DNA from: Clostridiales bacterium
Lineage (GTDB): Bacteria > Bacillota > Clostridia > Oscillospirales > CAG-272
Direction of reading: 5' to 3'
Assembly (NCBI GenBank): GCA_012841635.1
Contig: DUUJ01000048.1
Span: forward strand, 1-63,492
DNA: 63,492 bases
The notes beneath the pieces were generated by a model. The model saw only the letters and a list, made by a program, of their open reading frames with translations. It was not told the DNA's origin and did not search any database. The translations under genes were made by a program, and so were the position numbers. Shown here one piece after another: positions 53,924 to 60,844 of this stretch (position 1 is the stretch's first letter; the number at the start of each line of letters is the position of its first letter).

Positions 53924-54151
53924 CTACGAGACTTTTCCGCGCAGCTTAACCACCTTGCCGGAATCGGACGGAGTAAGCGAACCCGAGTAATCCCACATTT
54001 TTATATCCATCTGGCCGGTTTTATCGGCGATGTTGCCGGCAAAATAAGGTTTGCCGGTCGATGAGGTGCGCACGGCGGAATCTTTTAATATATAATAGCC
54101 TTCAATGTCGTCTCCGCTTTTGATTTCGACTATCGGCTTCTGAATATCCAT
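53924..54151 (-). CDS. yhaM: YhaM-type exoribonuclease, N-terminal OB-fold part, ending at an in-frame TAG
   Basis: The 75-residue OB-fold RNA-binding domain of YhaM: EGYYILKDSAVRTSSTGKPYF, then DKTGQMDIKMWDYSG and VVKLRGKVS. The family continues with a Y-x-G-x-LQ strand; here TAG (53926-53924) comes first and YQGSLQ follows in frame. Joined, the two parts give 315 codons plus stop, the normal YhaM length (~314-320), so nothing else is lost. Either a nonsense mutation, an assembly error or read-through. Alone this fragment would lack the HD nuclease. Confidence 0.85.
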   Translation of the reverse strand: MDIQKPIVEIKSGDDIEGYYILKDSAVRTSSTGKPYFAGNIADKTGQMDIKMWDYSGSLTPSDSGKVVKLRGKVS

Positions 54152-54268
54152 ACATTTTCCTCTCGTAAAGACTTATATATATAATAACACCGAATTTGAA
54201 ACTGGATATAAACAAATGTATGCCATGAAACAAATAACGCCGATTTTTATAAAATTCCTTCCGGGCTG

Positions 54269-54297
54269 TTGCATTTCAAGGCGGTTTCTGGTATAAT
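54269..54297 (+). promoter_or_regulatory. Promoter for thrH
   Basis: -35 TTGCAT (54269-54274), 17-bp spacer, -10 TATAAT (54292-54297). The ~70-nt leader contains GC-rich inverted segments but no recognised riboswitch. Confidence 0.6.
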
Positions 54298-54372
54298 ATT
54301 CAGAGTCGCGCCGAGCGCGGGAGGGGCGTCCGGCGGATGTTTTAAAATATATTATAAAGGAAAACCAATAAA

Positions 54373-54975
54373 ATGCATATCTTCTGTCTTGACCTTGAAG
54401 GAGTTTTGGTACCGGAAATCTGGATTGCCTTTTCCGAAGCGAGCGGGATTCCGGAACTCCGGCGCACAACCCGCGACGAACCGGATTACGACAAGCTTAT
54501 GCGCTGGAGACTCGGCATACTAAAAGAGCACGGTCTCGGGCTTTCGGAAATACAAAATGTCATCAGAACGATCGACCCGCTTGACGGCGCCGTGGAGTTC
54601 CTCGACGAGCTGCGCGCTCTCGCTCAGGTAGTAATTTTAAGCGACACATTTACCCAATTCGCCGCGCCGCTGATAGAAAAGCTGGGAAGACCGACAATCT
54701 TCTGCAATTCGCTGGAAGTCGCTCCGGACGGCGAGATTACCGGTTACAGGATGCGGATAAAGGACAGCAAGCTTTCGACCGTCAAGGCGCTTCAGTCGGT
54801 CGGTTTTGACACGATAGCCGTCGGAGACAGCTACAACGACCTTGCGATGATCCGCGCCGGAAAATCCGGCTTCCTCTTCAAATCGACAGAGAAAATAAAA
54901 GCCGATAATCCCGATTTGCCGGCGTTTGAAGAATTCGACGATCTGATGTCGGCGCTCAAAAAAGCCATATCTTAA
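54373..54975 (+). CDS. thrH: ThrH-type phosphoserine phosphatase/homoserine phosphotransferase
   Basis: A 200-residue HAD-superfamily enzyme. ThrH removes phosphate from phosphoserine and can transfer it to homoserine. The nucleophile motif is DLEGVLVPEIW (D7; the ThrH form of DxDGT), motif II SDTFTQF near 93, the Lys is in KDSKLSTVK near 137-145, and motif IV GDSYNDLAM near 156-164. All catalytic residues are present. It stands alone between the divergent yhaM gene and the converging Cys-repeat lipoprotein gene. Confidence 0.9.
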   Translation: MHIFCLDLEGVLVPEIWIAFSEASGIPELRRTTRDEPDYDKLMRWRLGILKEHGLGLSEIQNVIRTIDPLDGAVEFLDELRALAQVVILSDTFTQFAAPLIEKLGRPTIFCNSLEVAPDGEITGYRMRIKDSKLSTVKALQSVGFDTIAVGDSYNDLAMIRAGKSGFLFKSTEKIKADNPDLPAFEEFDDLMSALKKAIS

Positions 54976-55003
54976 CATCCGCCGCGGTTTTTTTATCTTT
55001 TCA

Positions 55004-56167
55004 TCAGTTTTTATACTGTTTTGCGCAGATGCCGCAAGCGCTGTATCCCTGCGCCAAAAGGTCATAAATTCCCTGAATGTCATCAAGTTCGACAACTAAT
55101 CGGTTTTCGTCCTTGATTTTTTTCGCCGCGCGGCAGTTTGCATCCAGATGCAGGCACATGGTTGAAGTGTTTAATATCACCGTGATTTTGTTGCTTTTTT
55201 CGAGATTTTCTTCTGCTACGGGTTCGGGAACCGTTTCTTCCGGCTGAACTACGGGCTGCGGGGCTTGCTCCGGTGTCTCCGCGCGCCGGCAGTATTCGCA
55301 TTTTACGTAACCTAACGCCTCAAGCGCCGCTATGTCGGCTATTGAACCTTCCCAGCGGTTTTCGTCTTTAATTTGGGCAGCATATGAACAGCCGGCGTAG
55401 TGGTATTTGCCGGAGTTTATGTTTACAATTACTTTTATGCCGCCGGCAGCCAGACAATTAAGCGCATCCGCCGCCTTACCCGATGCGGCTGCACCTCCTG
55501 CTATATATACGGCGCCTTCCGCGTTTTCCGGGGACGGGGGCGGAGTAATTGTTTCCGGCGTGGTTTTGTCGACCGGTTGGGCCATGTCTGAAGGCGACGG
55601 AGTCTGAATTACTTCTTCCGACTCCTGCGAATGTTTTAAACACCACGAACAGACGATATAACCGTGGTTTTGAAGGGTTGATTCGCTTATCCTGCGGACC
55701 TGGCGGTTTTCATCGGCTATTTTTGCTGCGTAAGGACAGTCCGCGTAAAGATGATATTTCCCGGTCGAATGATTTATAATAAGCTCCCCCGCAGATTCCT
55801 CTTCGGGGAGGGAGGAAAAAGAGTCGTTGGAAGTAATGGCGTCAGCAACTAAAACCGTGTTGTTGGCCGTATTTTTTGAAGCTGCAGTTTCCTCTGTCAC
55901 CGTTTCGGTAACTATATCAAAGGTTGTTTCGGGAATTTCGGATAAAACGGATTCGGCAAGAGGCGACGGTATATTTTCAGCTTCGGCGAAATCTTCTTTA
56001 TTTTCTTCCGAAGCAACAGGAAACGTTTCAGATTCCGAATCGTTTGCAGCTATGGCTGTTATTGCCGGTTCTATCGGGCTGATTTCGATTTCGACCGCTC
56101 GGTTATTTGCGCAGGATGTTAGCAGCAGGATGAGAGCCGCGAAAAGCGCGGTTAATTTCCGGCGCAT
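55004..56167 (-). CDS. Lipoprotein with three His/Cys metal-binding-like repeats
   Basis: A 387-residue predicted lipoprotein (lipobox LLTSC, Cys19). After an acidic Ser/Glu/Thr-rich stretch come three related ~45-residue modules at ~132-180, ~248-296 and ~330-385. Each has H-x3/4-C (H139/C144, H256/C260, H340/C345), the shared core A-A-x-K/Q-I-x-DENR, and C-x2-C (C173/C176, C290/C293, C378/C381). This resembles the Ada-like/zinc-ribbon modules seen at the C-termini of secreted nucleases and surface proteins, so zinc binding is plausible. No catalytic domain is present. Role unknown. The gene has a strong promoter and a structured ~160-nt leader. Confidence 0.75.
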   Translation of the reverse strand: MRRKLTALFAALILLLTSCANNRAVEIEISPIEPAITAIAANDSESETFPVASEENKEDFAEAENIPSPLAESVLSEIPETTFDIVTETVTEETAASKNTANNTVLVADAITSNDSFSSLPEEESAGELIINHSTGKYHLYADCPYAAKIADENRQVRRISESTLQNHGYIVCSWCLKHSQESEEVIQTPSPSDMAQPVDKTTPETITPPPSPENAEGAVYIAGGAAASGKAADALNCLAAGGIKVIVNINSGKYHYAGCSYAAQIKDENRWEGSIADIAALEALGYVKCEYCRRAETPEQAPQPVVQPEETVPEPVAEENLEKSNKITVILNTSTMCLHLDANCRAAKKIKDENRLVVELDDIQGIYDLLAQGYSACGICAKQYKN

Positions 56168-56200
56168 GAAAAAACACCTCCTCCTTTCCGGAAAACGCTA

Positions 56201-56220
56201 AAAAGGAGCCTTTGGGCTCC
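56201..56220 (-). promoter_or_regulatory. Terminator-like hairpin in the leader of the Cys-repeat lipoprotein gene
   Basis: On minus, GGAGCC (56220-56215) pairs with GGCTCC (56210-56205) around CAAA, followed by TTTT. It lies between the promoter (56337-56365) and the start codon (56167). The CTCCTTTT arm (56208-56201) can instead pair with AAAGGAG of the SD region (56187-56181). The two pairings are mutually exclusive. A candidate attenuator or riboswitch expression platform. Confidence 0.5.
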
Positions 56221-56336
56221 GGTGATATAAACTAACGTTATTGCTGCCTTTTCAGATGCTTATAACACAGCAGTGAAGACGGCAATAATATATAATTTAG
56301 TGAAACTTGCAATATCGGTATCAACCTGACATTTTA

Positions 56337-56365
56337 ATTATACCACTTCGGGTTTTAGATGTCAA
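56337..56365 (-). promoter_or_regulatory. Consensus SigA promoter for the Cys-repeat lipoprotein gene
   Basis: -35 TTGACA (56365-56360), 17-bp spacer, -10 TATAAT (56342-56337). Transcription would begin near 56330, giving a leader of ~160 nt. Confidence 0.88.
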
Positions 56366-56437
56366 GATGTTTTGGTGTTCAAAAACATTCATCTTTTGGG
56401 GTATTTTACGAACCCGGCGAATTATCGCCTATATCGA

Positions 56438-56752
56438 TTATTCCGAATCGCTTCCCTTTACATATCTGATTTTTCTCATGCGTTTTATTACTGCCATCAG
56501 CTCCTGCTTCCGGGGAATGTCCAAAAAGCGTTCGGTTGTCGTGAAAAATGAGGAATAGAGAAAATCAGCTCCGTTTGTCTCGATCATTTCGTAGAGTTCA
56601 TCAATCCTGCCCTGAATGTCAATCCTGCGGCTTTTTTTCGAGATTTCAAGGTATCGAAGCATGAATCCGATGGCATCAAGCTGACGTTTGGTTATAATGT
56701 CATGAAGTCCCCGAACGTCGATCATCTCATCGCCGATGATTATAAATCCCAT
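56438..56752 (-). pseudogene. C-terminal remnant of an ABC-class ATPase (COG3044 type)
   Basis: 104 codons resembling only the last fifth of the ~560-residue predicted ATPases of the ABC class. IDVRGLHDIITKRQLDAIGF corresponds to their IDLR-x-LEQLVD-x-x-Q-x-x-A-I segment, and DELYEMIETNGADFL and IPRKQELMAVIKRMRKIR to their conserved tail. No Walker motifs are present, and the same frame is closed by a TGA 12 codons upstream of the ATG. The SD is poor. Probably a gene remnant. A small independent protein is the alternative. Confidence 0.5.
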
Positions 56753-56775
56753 ATCGGAAACTTCAAGCTTTTCGC

Positions 56776-56925
56776 TTACGTAGGATCATGATAAAATTCC
56801 GGTTCAAACGCATAACCGTCCCAAGCAGTAGAAGGAAAAACCACTTCCATTTTTCCTTCATACATTTCTTTGTAGGTTGTGGTTTCATTTTGCATTTGTA
56901 ACAGATAGTATTTAAGCCTTTTCAA
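56776..56925 (-). CDS. Possible small ORF, 49 codons, unknown
   Basis: From TTG 56925 (AAGGG ~10 nt upstream) or ATG 56895 to TAA 56776, giving 49 or 39 residues. The C-terminal part (MEVVFPSTAWDGYAFEPEF) has protein-like composition with aromatic residues. It lies just upstream of the ATPase remnant in a different frame, so it may be another decayed fragment. Nothing recognised. Confidence 0.25.
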   Translation of the reverse strand: MKRLKYYLLQMQNETTTYKEMYEGKMEVVFPSTAWDGYAFEPEFYHDPT

Positions 56926-57000
56926 TAAAATATCGCCCTTCTTTCAAACAGCGGTCGGAATGGAACTGCAACGGATAAAAGGACGATTATATATTGAAAT

Positions 57001-57030
57001 AAAAAAACAGCGCACCCATATCGGATGCGC
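57001..57030 (-). terminator. Rho-independent terminator of the 19-residue peptide unit
   Basis: On minus, GCGCATCC (57030-57023) pairs with GGGTGCGC (57017-57010) around GATAT with one mismatch, followed by a run of seven T (57007-57001). Confidence 0.88.
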
Positions 57031-57055
57031 ATAAATATTTTCTGCTGTTCAGCTT

Positions 57056-57115
57056 TCAGCGGCAACTAACGGCAGTCAATACCACATCTGATACTTCATA
57101 TATAATCGTCGTCAT
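57056..57115 (-). CDS. Small ORF encoding a 19-residue peptide in its own transcription unit
   Basis: ATG 57115 to TGA 57056. AGGTGG ends 5 nt before the ATG, a good SD. The peptide is MTTIIYEVSDVVLTAVSCR, hydrophobic in the middle with a penultimate Cys. It lies between a near-perfect promoter (57153-57181) and a strong terminator (57001-57030), so the whole transcript is ~145 nt. It is too short for a normal gene caller. It may encode a functional peptide, or the ORF may be incidental to a regulatory RNA. No homologue recognised. Confidence 0.5.
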   Translation of the reverse strand: MTTIIYEVSDVVLTAVSCR

Positions 57116-57152
57116 ATTGACCACCTGCCTTTACTTAATTTATTGTGAAATT

Positions 57153-57181
57153 ATTATAACAGATTTCAACGGATTTGTCAT
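57153..57181 (-). promoter_or_regulatory. SigA-type promoter for the 19-residue peptide unit
   Basis: -35 ATGACA (57181-57176), 17-bp spacer, -10 TATAAT (57158-57153). The predicted start is near 57146, ~30 nt before the small ORF. Confidence 0.82.
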
Positions 57182-57200
57182 GGGGAAACGGAAATAAATC

Positions 57201-57227
57201 GGGCTGCCGGCATAAATCCGGCAGCCC
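57201..57227 (-). terminator. Terminator of the XRE-type regulator gene
   Basis: GGGCTGCCGG (57201-57210) pairs perfectly with CCGGCAGCCC (57218-57227) around CATAAAT, 37 nt after the stop codon. The following minus-strand tract GATTTATTTCC is only moderately T-rich. Confidence 0.7.
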
Positions 57228-57263
57228 AATCGCTTGCGGTAATTTCAGAAAATCCGGAGAGTT

Positions 57264-58235
57264 TTATTTCTCTTTTTTTCCGAAAATCAATTCCAGAATG
57301 ATATAAAAGACACCGAAAAGTATTCCTGCCACCGGCCAGATGATCCAGCTTCGCTGCCAGTCCAATGTGATGAAGCTGTAAGCCAGGTAAATGGCTGTCG
57401 CGACAAGCCAATAGACCCCTATGATCGGTCCGATCTTTTTGCCCAGTATTTTTTTGTCGGGATGATAATCATCTTCCTGCAATAATCTGGAATAAGTTCC
57501 CCGAACAATACCGGCGCTGACAAAGAGATACACGGCGATCGCAACGATTGCAATGCCAACGGCAATTACGGCATTTCCCTCAACCTGAATCAGTTTCGGC
57601 AGAAAATCCGAGGCTACGAAGGTGGCCATCGCAACAATGCAGAGCACGACGCCGATGACAATGTGCACAACGTACTTTGGCATAAAGCTCTGGAGCCGTT
57701 CTTTAACCATGCCGTCTATGCCGTATGCCGTTTCAAACGGTTCCTTGTCCATCCACTCAAAATCTTTGAGCTTGAACCCTTTCAGGAGAAACAGAGCGAC
57801 TGCGCCGGCAACGATGAACGCTGCAACGATTAAACCGAGCGGTTCGGCAAAGAATTGTTTTCTCCATATTGCAGACAGGATCGGCGGTATAGCTGCCATG
57901 ATGCAGAGCCAGACCCCGAAAGCGATCGGTTTTGCGCTCTTTAATTTGGCATTGATAAATGCGTTTGCTTCTTCCATGCTTAATCTGCGAAGGGAACTTC
58001 CGGATTCTTCCGCCTCTTCCGGAATTAATTTGGATTCAATCTCATCTTTTACGAGATAGTCGGTGCTGACTCCGAAGAGATTGCTCATTGCAAGAATCCT
58101 TTCCAGGTCTGGCGTGCTCTGCGCGCCTTCCCATTTGGAAATCGCCTGCCTGCTGACCCCTAACTTTTCGGCCAGCTCCTCCTGCGACCAATTGTTTTGT
58201 TTGCGCAGTTCAATGATTTTGTCTGCTAAGATCAT
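57264..58235 (-). CDS. XRE-family transcriptional regulator with C-terminal membrane domain
   Basis: A 323-residue protein. Residues ~5-65 form a Cro/C1-type helix-turn-helix: IIELRKQNNWSQEELAEKLG and VSRQAISKWEGAQSTPDLER. The rest has about six hydrophobic helices: two near 105-150, two near 190-240, two near 270-310. Such HTH-membrane proteins are common in Clostridia, often beside transporters; the signal is unknown. ATG 58235 is chosen because GGAGG lies 8 nt upstream; the frame continues 35 codons further without a start. It is likely autoregulated given repeats in its promoter region (58303-58352). Confidence 0.85.
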   Translation of the reverse strand: MILADKIIELRKQNNWSQEELAEKLGVSRQAISKWEGAQSTPDLERILAMSNLFGVSTDYLVKDEIESKLIPEEAEESGSSLRRLSMEEANAFINAKLKSAKPIAFGVWLCIMAAIPPILSAIWRKQFFAEPLGLIVAAFIVAGAVALFLLKGFKLKDFEWMDKEPFETAYGIDGMVKERLQSFMPKYVVHIVIGVVLCIVAMATFVASDFLPKLIQVEGNAVIAVGIAIVAIAVYLFVSAGIVRGTYSRLLQEDDYHPDKKILGKKIGPIIGVYWLVATAIYLAYSFITLDWQRSWIIWPVAGILFGVFYIILELIFGKKEK

Positions 58236-58286
58236 GATTATTACCTCCATTTTCTTTAGATAGCCTTTGTGGCTTTCTGTGATCAT

Positions 58287-58352
58287 ATTATAGCAGAAAC
58301 AGCGGTTGCATACTACCAAGCGAACCTTGAACTTTCGCAACGGACGGTTGCA
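58287..58352 (-). promoter_or_regulatory. Promoter region of the XRE gene with two direct repeats
   Basis: -10 TATAAT (58292-58287) on minus, with a poor -35. TGCAACCG occurs twice on minus (58310-58303 and 58352-58345), 42 bp apart, i.e. four helical turns. The first copy lies between the -35 and -10 positions, so it could be an operator for autorepression (inference). Confidence 0.4.
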
Positions 58353-58453
58353 AATTCTTTTTTTATGTTAATTTGACGAGGCAAATTTATCGGGAACATG
58401 CTTTTTTAGAAACGGCAATATTTTTAATCTGATATAATACAAATCATACATGA

Positions 58454-60625
58454 TCACACCCCGTCGAGTTCTATTTTGAATACGGCTGCGCCGTCGGGCG
58501 CGACTTTATTGAAGAATTCCACGCGCTTTTCGGAAAAGGGGAAATCTTCTTCATATCTTGCGACATAATCAAGCTTTTCTTCAATGGCGTATTTTGCCGG
58601 CAGTATCGGAAAGTCGGTAATATTCGTGACTTTGCGGATTGGATACCGCGACTGAACGTGAAGGTTGTTGTAGTATTCCGCGTAGGGATTATAGACATAG
58701 AGCAGATAGCTGCCGTCACTTCGGCGCATGAGCGTATGTGGCAGGTTGACTGTCAGCGGGTCTGTCTGTTTTTGCAGCCTTATAAAGATTTCTTTTAAAG
58801 CTTCGAGGAAGCCCAGAGAAATTTTACTGAAATAGAGGATATCGCCGAAATCGAGAAAATCGCCCTTGACCCTTGGGAAGGGAGTGTAGTTCTCCGGCAC
58901 CCATTTAAGGTCTCCCTGATATTCGGCGCGGGTATCCGGTTTATCGGGATATGAGTCCAGACCGGCAAATAAATCGATTTCAGCGGGAAAGGAATTCAAA
59001 ATATTATCCGGGATAACCGCAAAGAGCTGCTGCGGATAGCGGACGTCTTTATCGGTGAGTTTATACTGTGGGCAAAGAGGCTCGTTTGTCCAGTCGAAAT
59101 CCGCCGGAACGGTGCCTACGACAGCGTCCTTATATTCGCGCACCGACTGCTTTTCGCTTTCGCCCAAAAGGTCGTAATTCGGCACGAACAGGGGATTTTT
59201 AAGCCCGTCGAGCGATTCGGGCTTTATAACTCCGCTGATGACAAGCCCGTAACGGCTGAGTTCGGTCAGATATTTATGCGGCGACCAGCGGCGGGTGGCG
59301 ATATACTCGGGCAGAAGATTATTATGCGCCGTTTCCGACCAGAGGATCATCGGTCCGGATATCTCCGTCACATCATGGCTGTATGCGTATTCAAACCAGC
59401 CGCGCAGCGTCTTCCACTGATCCGCCGTAACTCCGTCGGCAAGGCAGACTAAAAGACCGGACGCGGCTCTTTTTATCGGCTCGCCGCCTTTCAGCATCTG
59501 ATAGCCGAGCATTCTGTATGTCGTGCGCTCGAGACTCGCCGGCCGGTGCGCCAGCACGTCGTATTCTTCCGTCGAGTCCTTGACGCCAATCATGGTAAGC
59601 AGGTGTTCGGGGCCGATATGCGCGCTCATCAGCGGTACCATGGTAACAAGCTTGTGAAAAAGTTCGGGTTGAGTCGGACCTCGGACGCTGTCCGGCAGGA
59701 CGTTGAGCGTTACGCTGTCAACTCCCGCTTCGATAAGCGCGGGCAAGTCCATTCCGACGACATAAAGAGTTTCAAACGGGTCGGTAAGATACGCTCCAAG
59801 AATCGAGACTTTCGCGTTGATTTCGGCAAGAGAGGCGCAGAGCTTTTTGAGAAAACCATTCCAGCGCCATGCCGAAAACCTTATCCAGCTTTCGCGGTGT
59901 TCTCCCCATATCCAGGTCCGGCGGGCGTTTTGTTGTTCTGACGAGTCGGAATCCATGCCTGCGGCGATATCTTCCGGAAGCGTCAGACCTGCGTGAGTTA
60001 CGAATTGATCGACATAATCAGCCGAATAATCGCGAGATGAGCAGCTTCCGGGAACGGGGCAGAAGCAGTCGGACAGATGAACGCCGGCAAGCCCGTAGTC
60101 TTTCACGGCTTCACGGCATTTTTTGATGAAAAAGTCTTCGTAATAGCTGCCGTCGTCGAGACGTTTAAGCACGTTCATGAAAATAGAGTTTCGCTCGCCG
60201 TTTATGAAGACGCCCCGGTTTTCGGTCAGCCACTCTTTGTGGTAGTAGTTGTTCATGCTGCGGCCCATAACGCTGAGATAGGCGGCGATATTATGCCCGC
60301 GGAGAACTTTTACAAGTCCGCGGAGGCGGTAATTCGTCCAGGTCTGGCGATATCGGATATGATTCCGCGCGCAGCCGTATGACGCGCAGAAATCCGGCGG
60401 GAAGACCGCTTCTTCGTCCATTCCGTTATGGAGATGGATTATATCCGGATGGAATACGAACAGCATGACCGCGTGCGGCTTCATTTTCATACGTGACAAC
60501 AGCTCGCCGACTCCATAGTCGGGCTGCGTTGCGTCGAAGCCGAGCAGCTGCATCCAGAGATACAGCTTATCTCCGTCCCGCCAGGTGTGAAGGAATTCCG
60601 GCTGAGTGTTATGATTGTTATCCAT
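58454..60625 (-). CDS. Putative glycoside hydrolase-like protein, 723 residues
   Basis: A 723-residue protein without signal peptide. The first ~330 residues look like a TIM barrel acting on a carbohydrate: VMLFVFHPDIIHLHNGMDEE near 55, YGLAGVHLSDCFCPVPGSC near 176 and a Trp-rich segment RRTWIWGEHRESWIRFSAW near 235. A second alpha/beta, glutamine-amidotransferase-like part (~430-560) and a C-terminal beta-sandwich (LLYVYNPYAEYYNNLHVQ) follow, a layout seen in GH42-like enzymes and their relatives. Catalytic residues could not be assigned. Single-gene unit with a perfect promoter. Substrate unknown. Confidence 0.55.
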   Translation of the reverse strand: MDNNHNTQPEFLHTWRDGDKLYLWMQLLGFDATQPDYGVGELLSRMKMKPHAVMLFVFHPDIIHLHNGMDEEAVFPPDFCASYGCARNHIRYRQTWTNYRLRGLVKVLRGHNIAAYLSVMGRSMNNYYHKEWLTENRGVFINGERNSIFMNVLKRLDDGSYYEDFFIKKCREAVKDYGLAGVHLSDCFCPVPGSCSSRDYSADYVDQFVTHAGLTLPEDIAAGMDSDSSEQQNARRTWIWGEHRESWIRFSAWRWNGFLKKLCASLAEINAKVSILGAYLTDPFETLYVVGMDLPALIEAGVDSVTLNVLPDSVRGPTQPELFHKLVTMVPLMSAHIGPEHLLTMIGVKDSTEEYDVLAHRPASLERTTYRMLGYQMLKGGEPIKRAASGLLVCLADGVTADQWKTLRGWFEYAYSHDVTEISGPMILWSETAHNNLLPEYIATRRWSPHKYLTELSRYGLVISGVIKPESLDGLKNPLFVPNYDLLGESEKQSVREYKDAVVGTVPADFDWTNEPLCPQYKLTDKDVRYPQQLFAVIPDNILNSFPAEIDLFAGLDSYPDKPDTRAEYQGDLKWVPENYTPFPRVKGDFLDFGDILYFSKISLGFLEALKEIFIRLQKQTDPLTVNLPHTLMRRSDGSYLLYVYNPYAEYYNNLHVQSRYPIRKVTNITDFPILPAKYAIEEKLDYVARYEEDFPFSEKRVEFFNKVAPDGAAVFKIELDGV

Positions 60626-60710
60626 GTTCCCTCTTTCGGCTCATGCGGTGGTTAAAGCACGGGCCGATTTCCTCCCGATTTATGTTATGATATTAATCTC
60701 TTTATAAAAT

Positions 60711-60739
60711 ATTATAAGAGAAAAATCATTATTTGTCAA
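60711..60739 (-). promoter_or_regulatory. Consensus SigA promoter for the 723-residue protein gene
   Basis: -35 TTGACA (60739-60734), 17-bp spacer, -10 TATAAT (60716-60711). Both boxes are perfect. Leader ~80 nt. Confidence 0.88.
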
Positions 60740-60776
60740 TGATAAATCGGAGATAATATAACAAATATCGCATATA

Positions 60777-60833
60777 TAAAAAAACCGCCGTGAAGCTATA
60801 CCTGATACGGCATAGGGATCTCACCGCGGTTTA
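60777..60833 (-). terminator. Terminator of the radical SAM gene
   Basis: AAACCGCCGTGA (60782-60793) pairs with TCACCGCGGTTT (60821-60832) with one mismatch, enclosing a smaller CTATACC/GGCATAG hairpin. On minus a run of T follows (60784-60778). Confidence 0.8.
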
Positions 60834-60844
60834 TATTATTGTAA

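Noticed and set aside
53204..54151. Frameshift as the cause of the split yhaM
   Set aside because: Both parts are in the same frame; only the TAG codon separates them and total length is normal.
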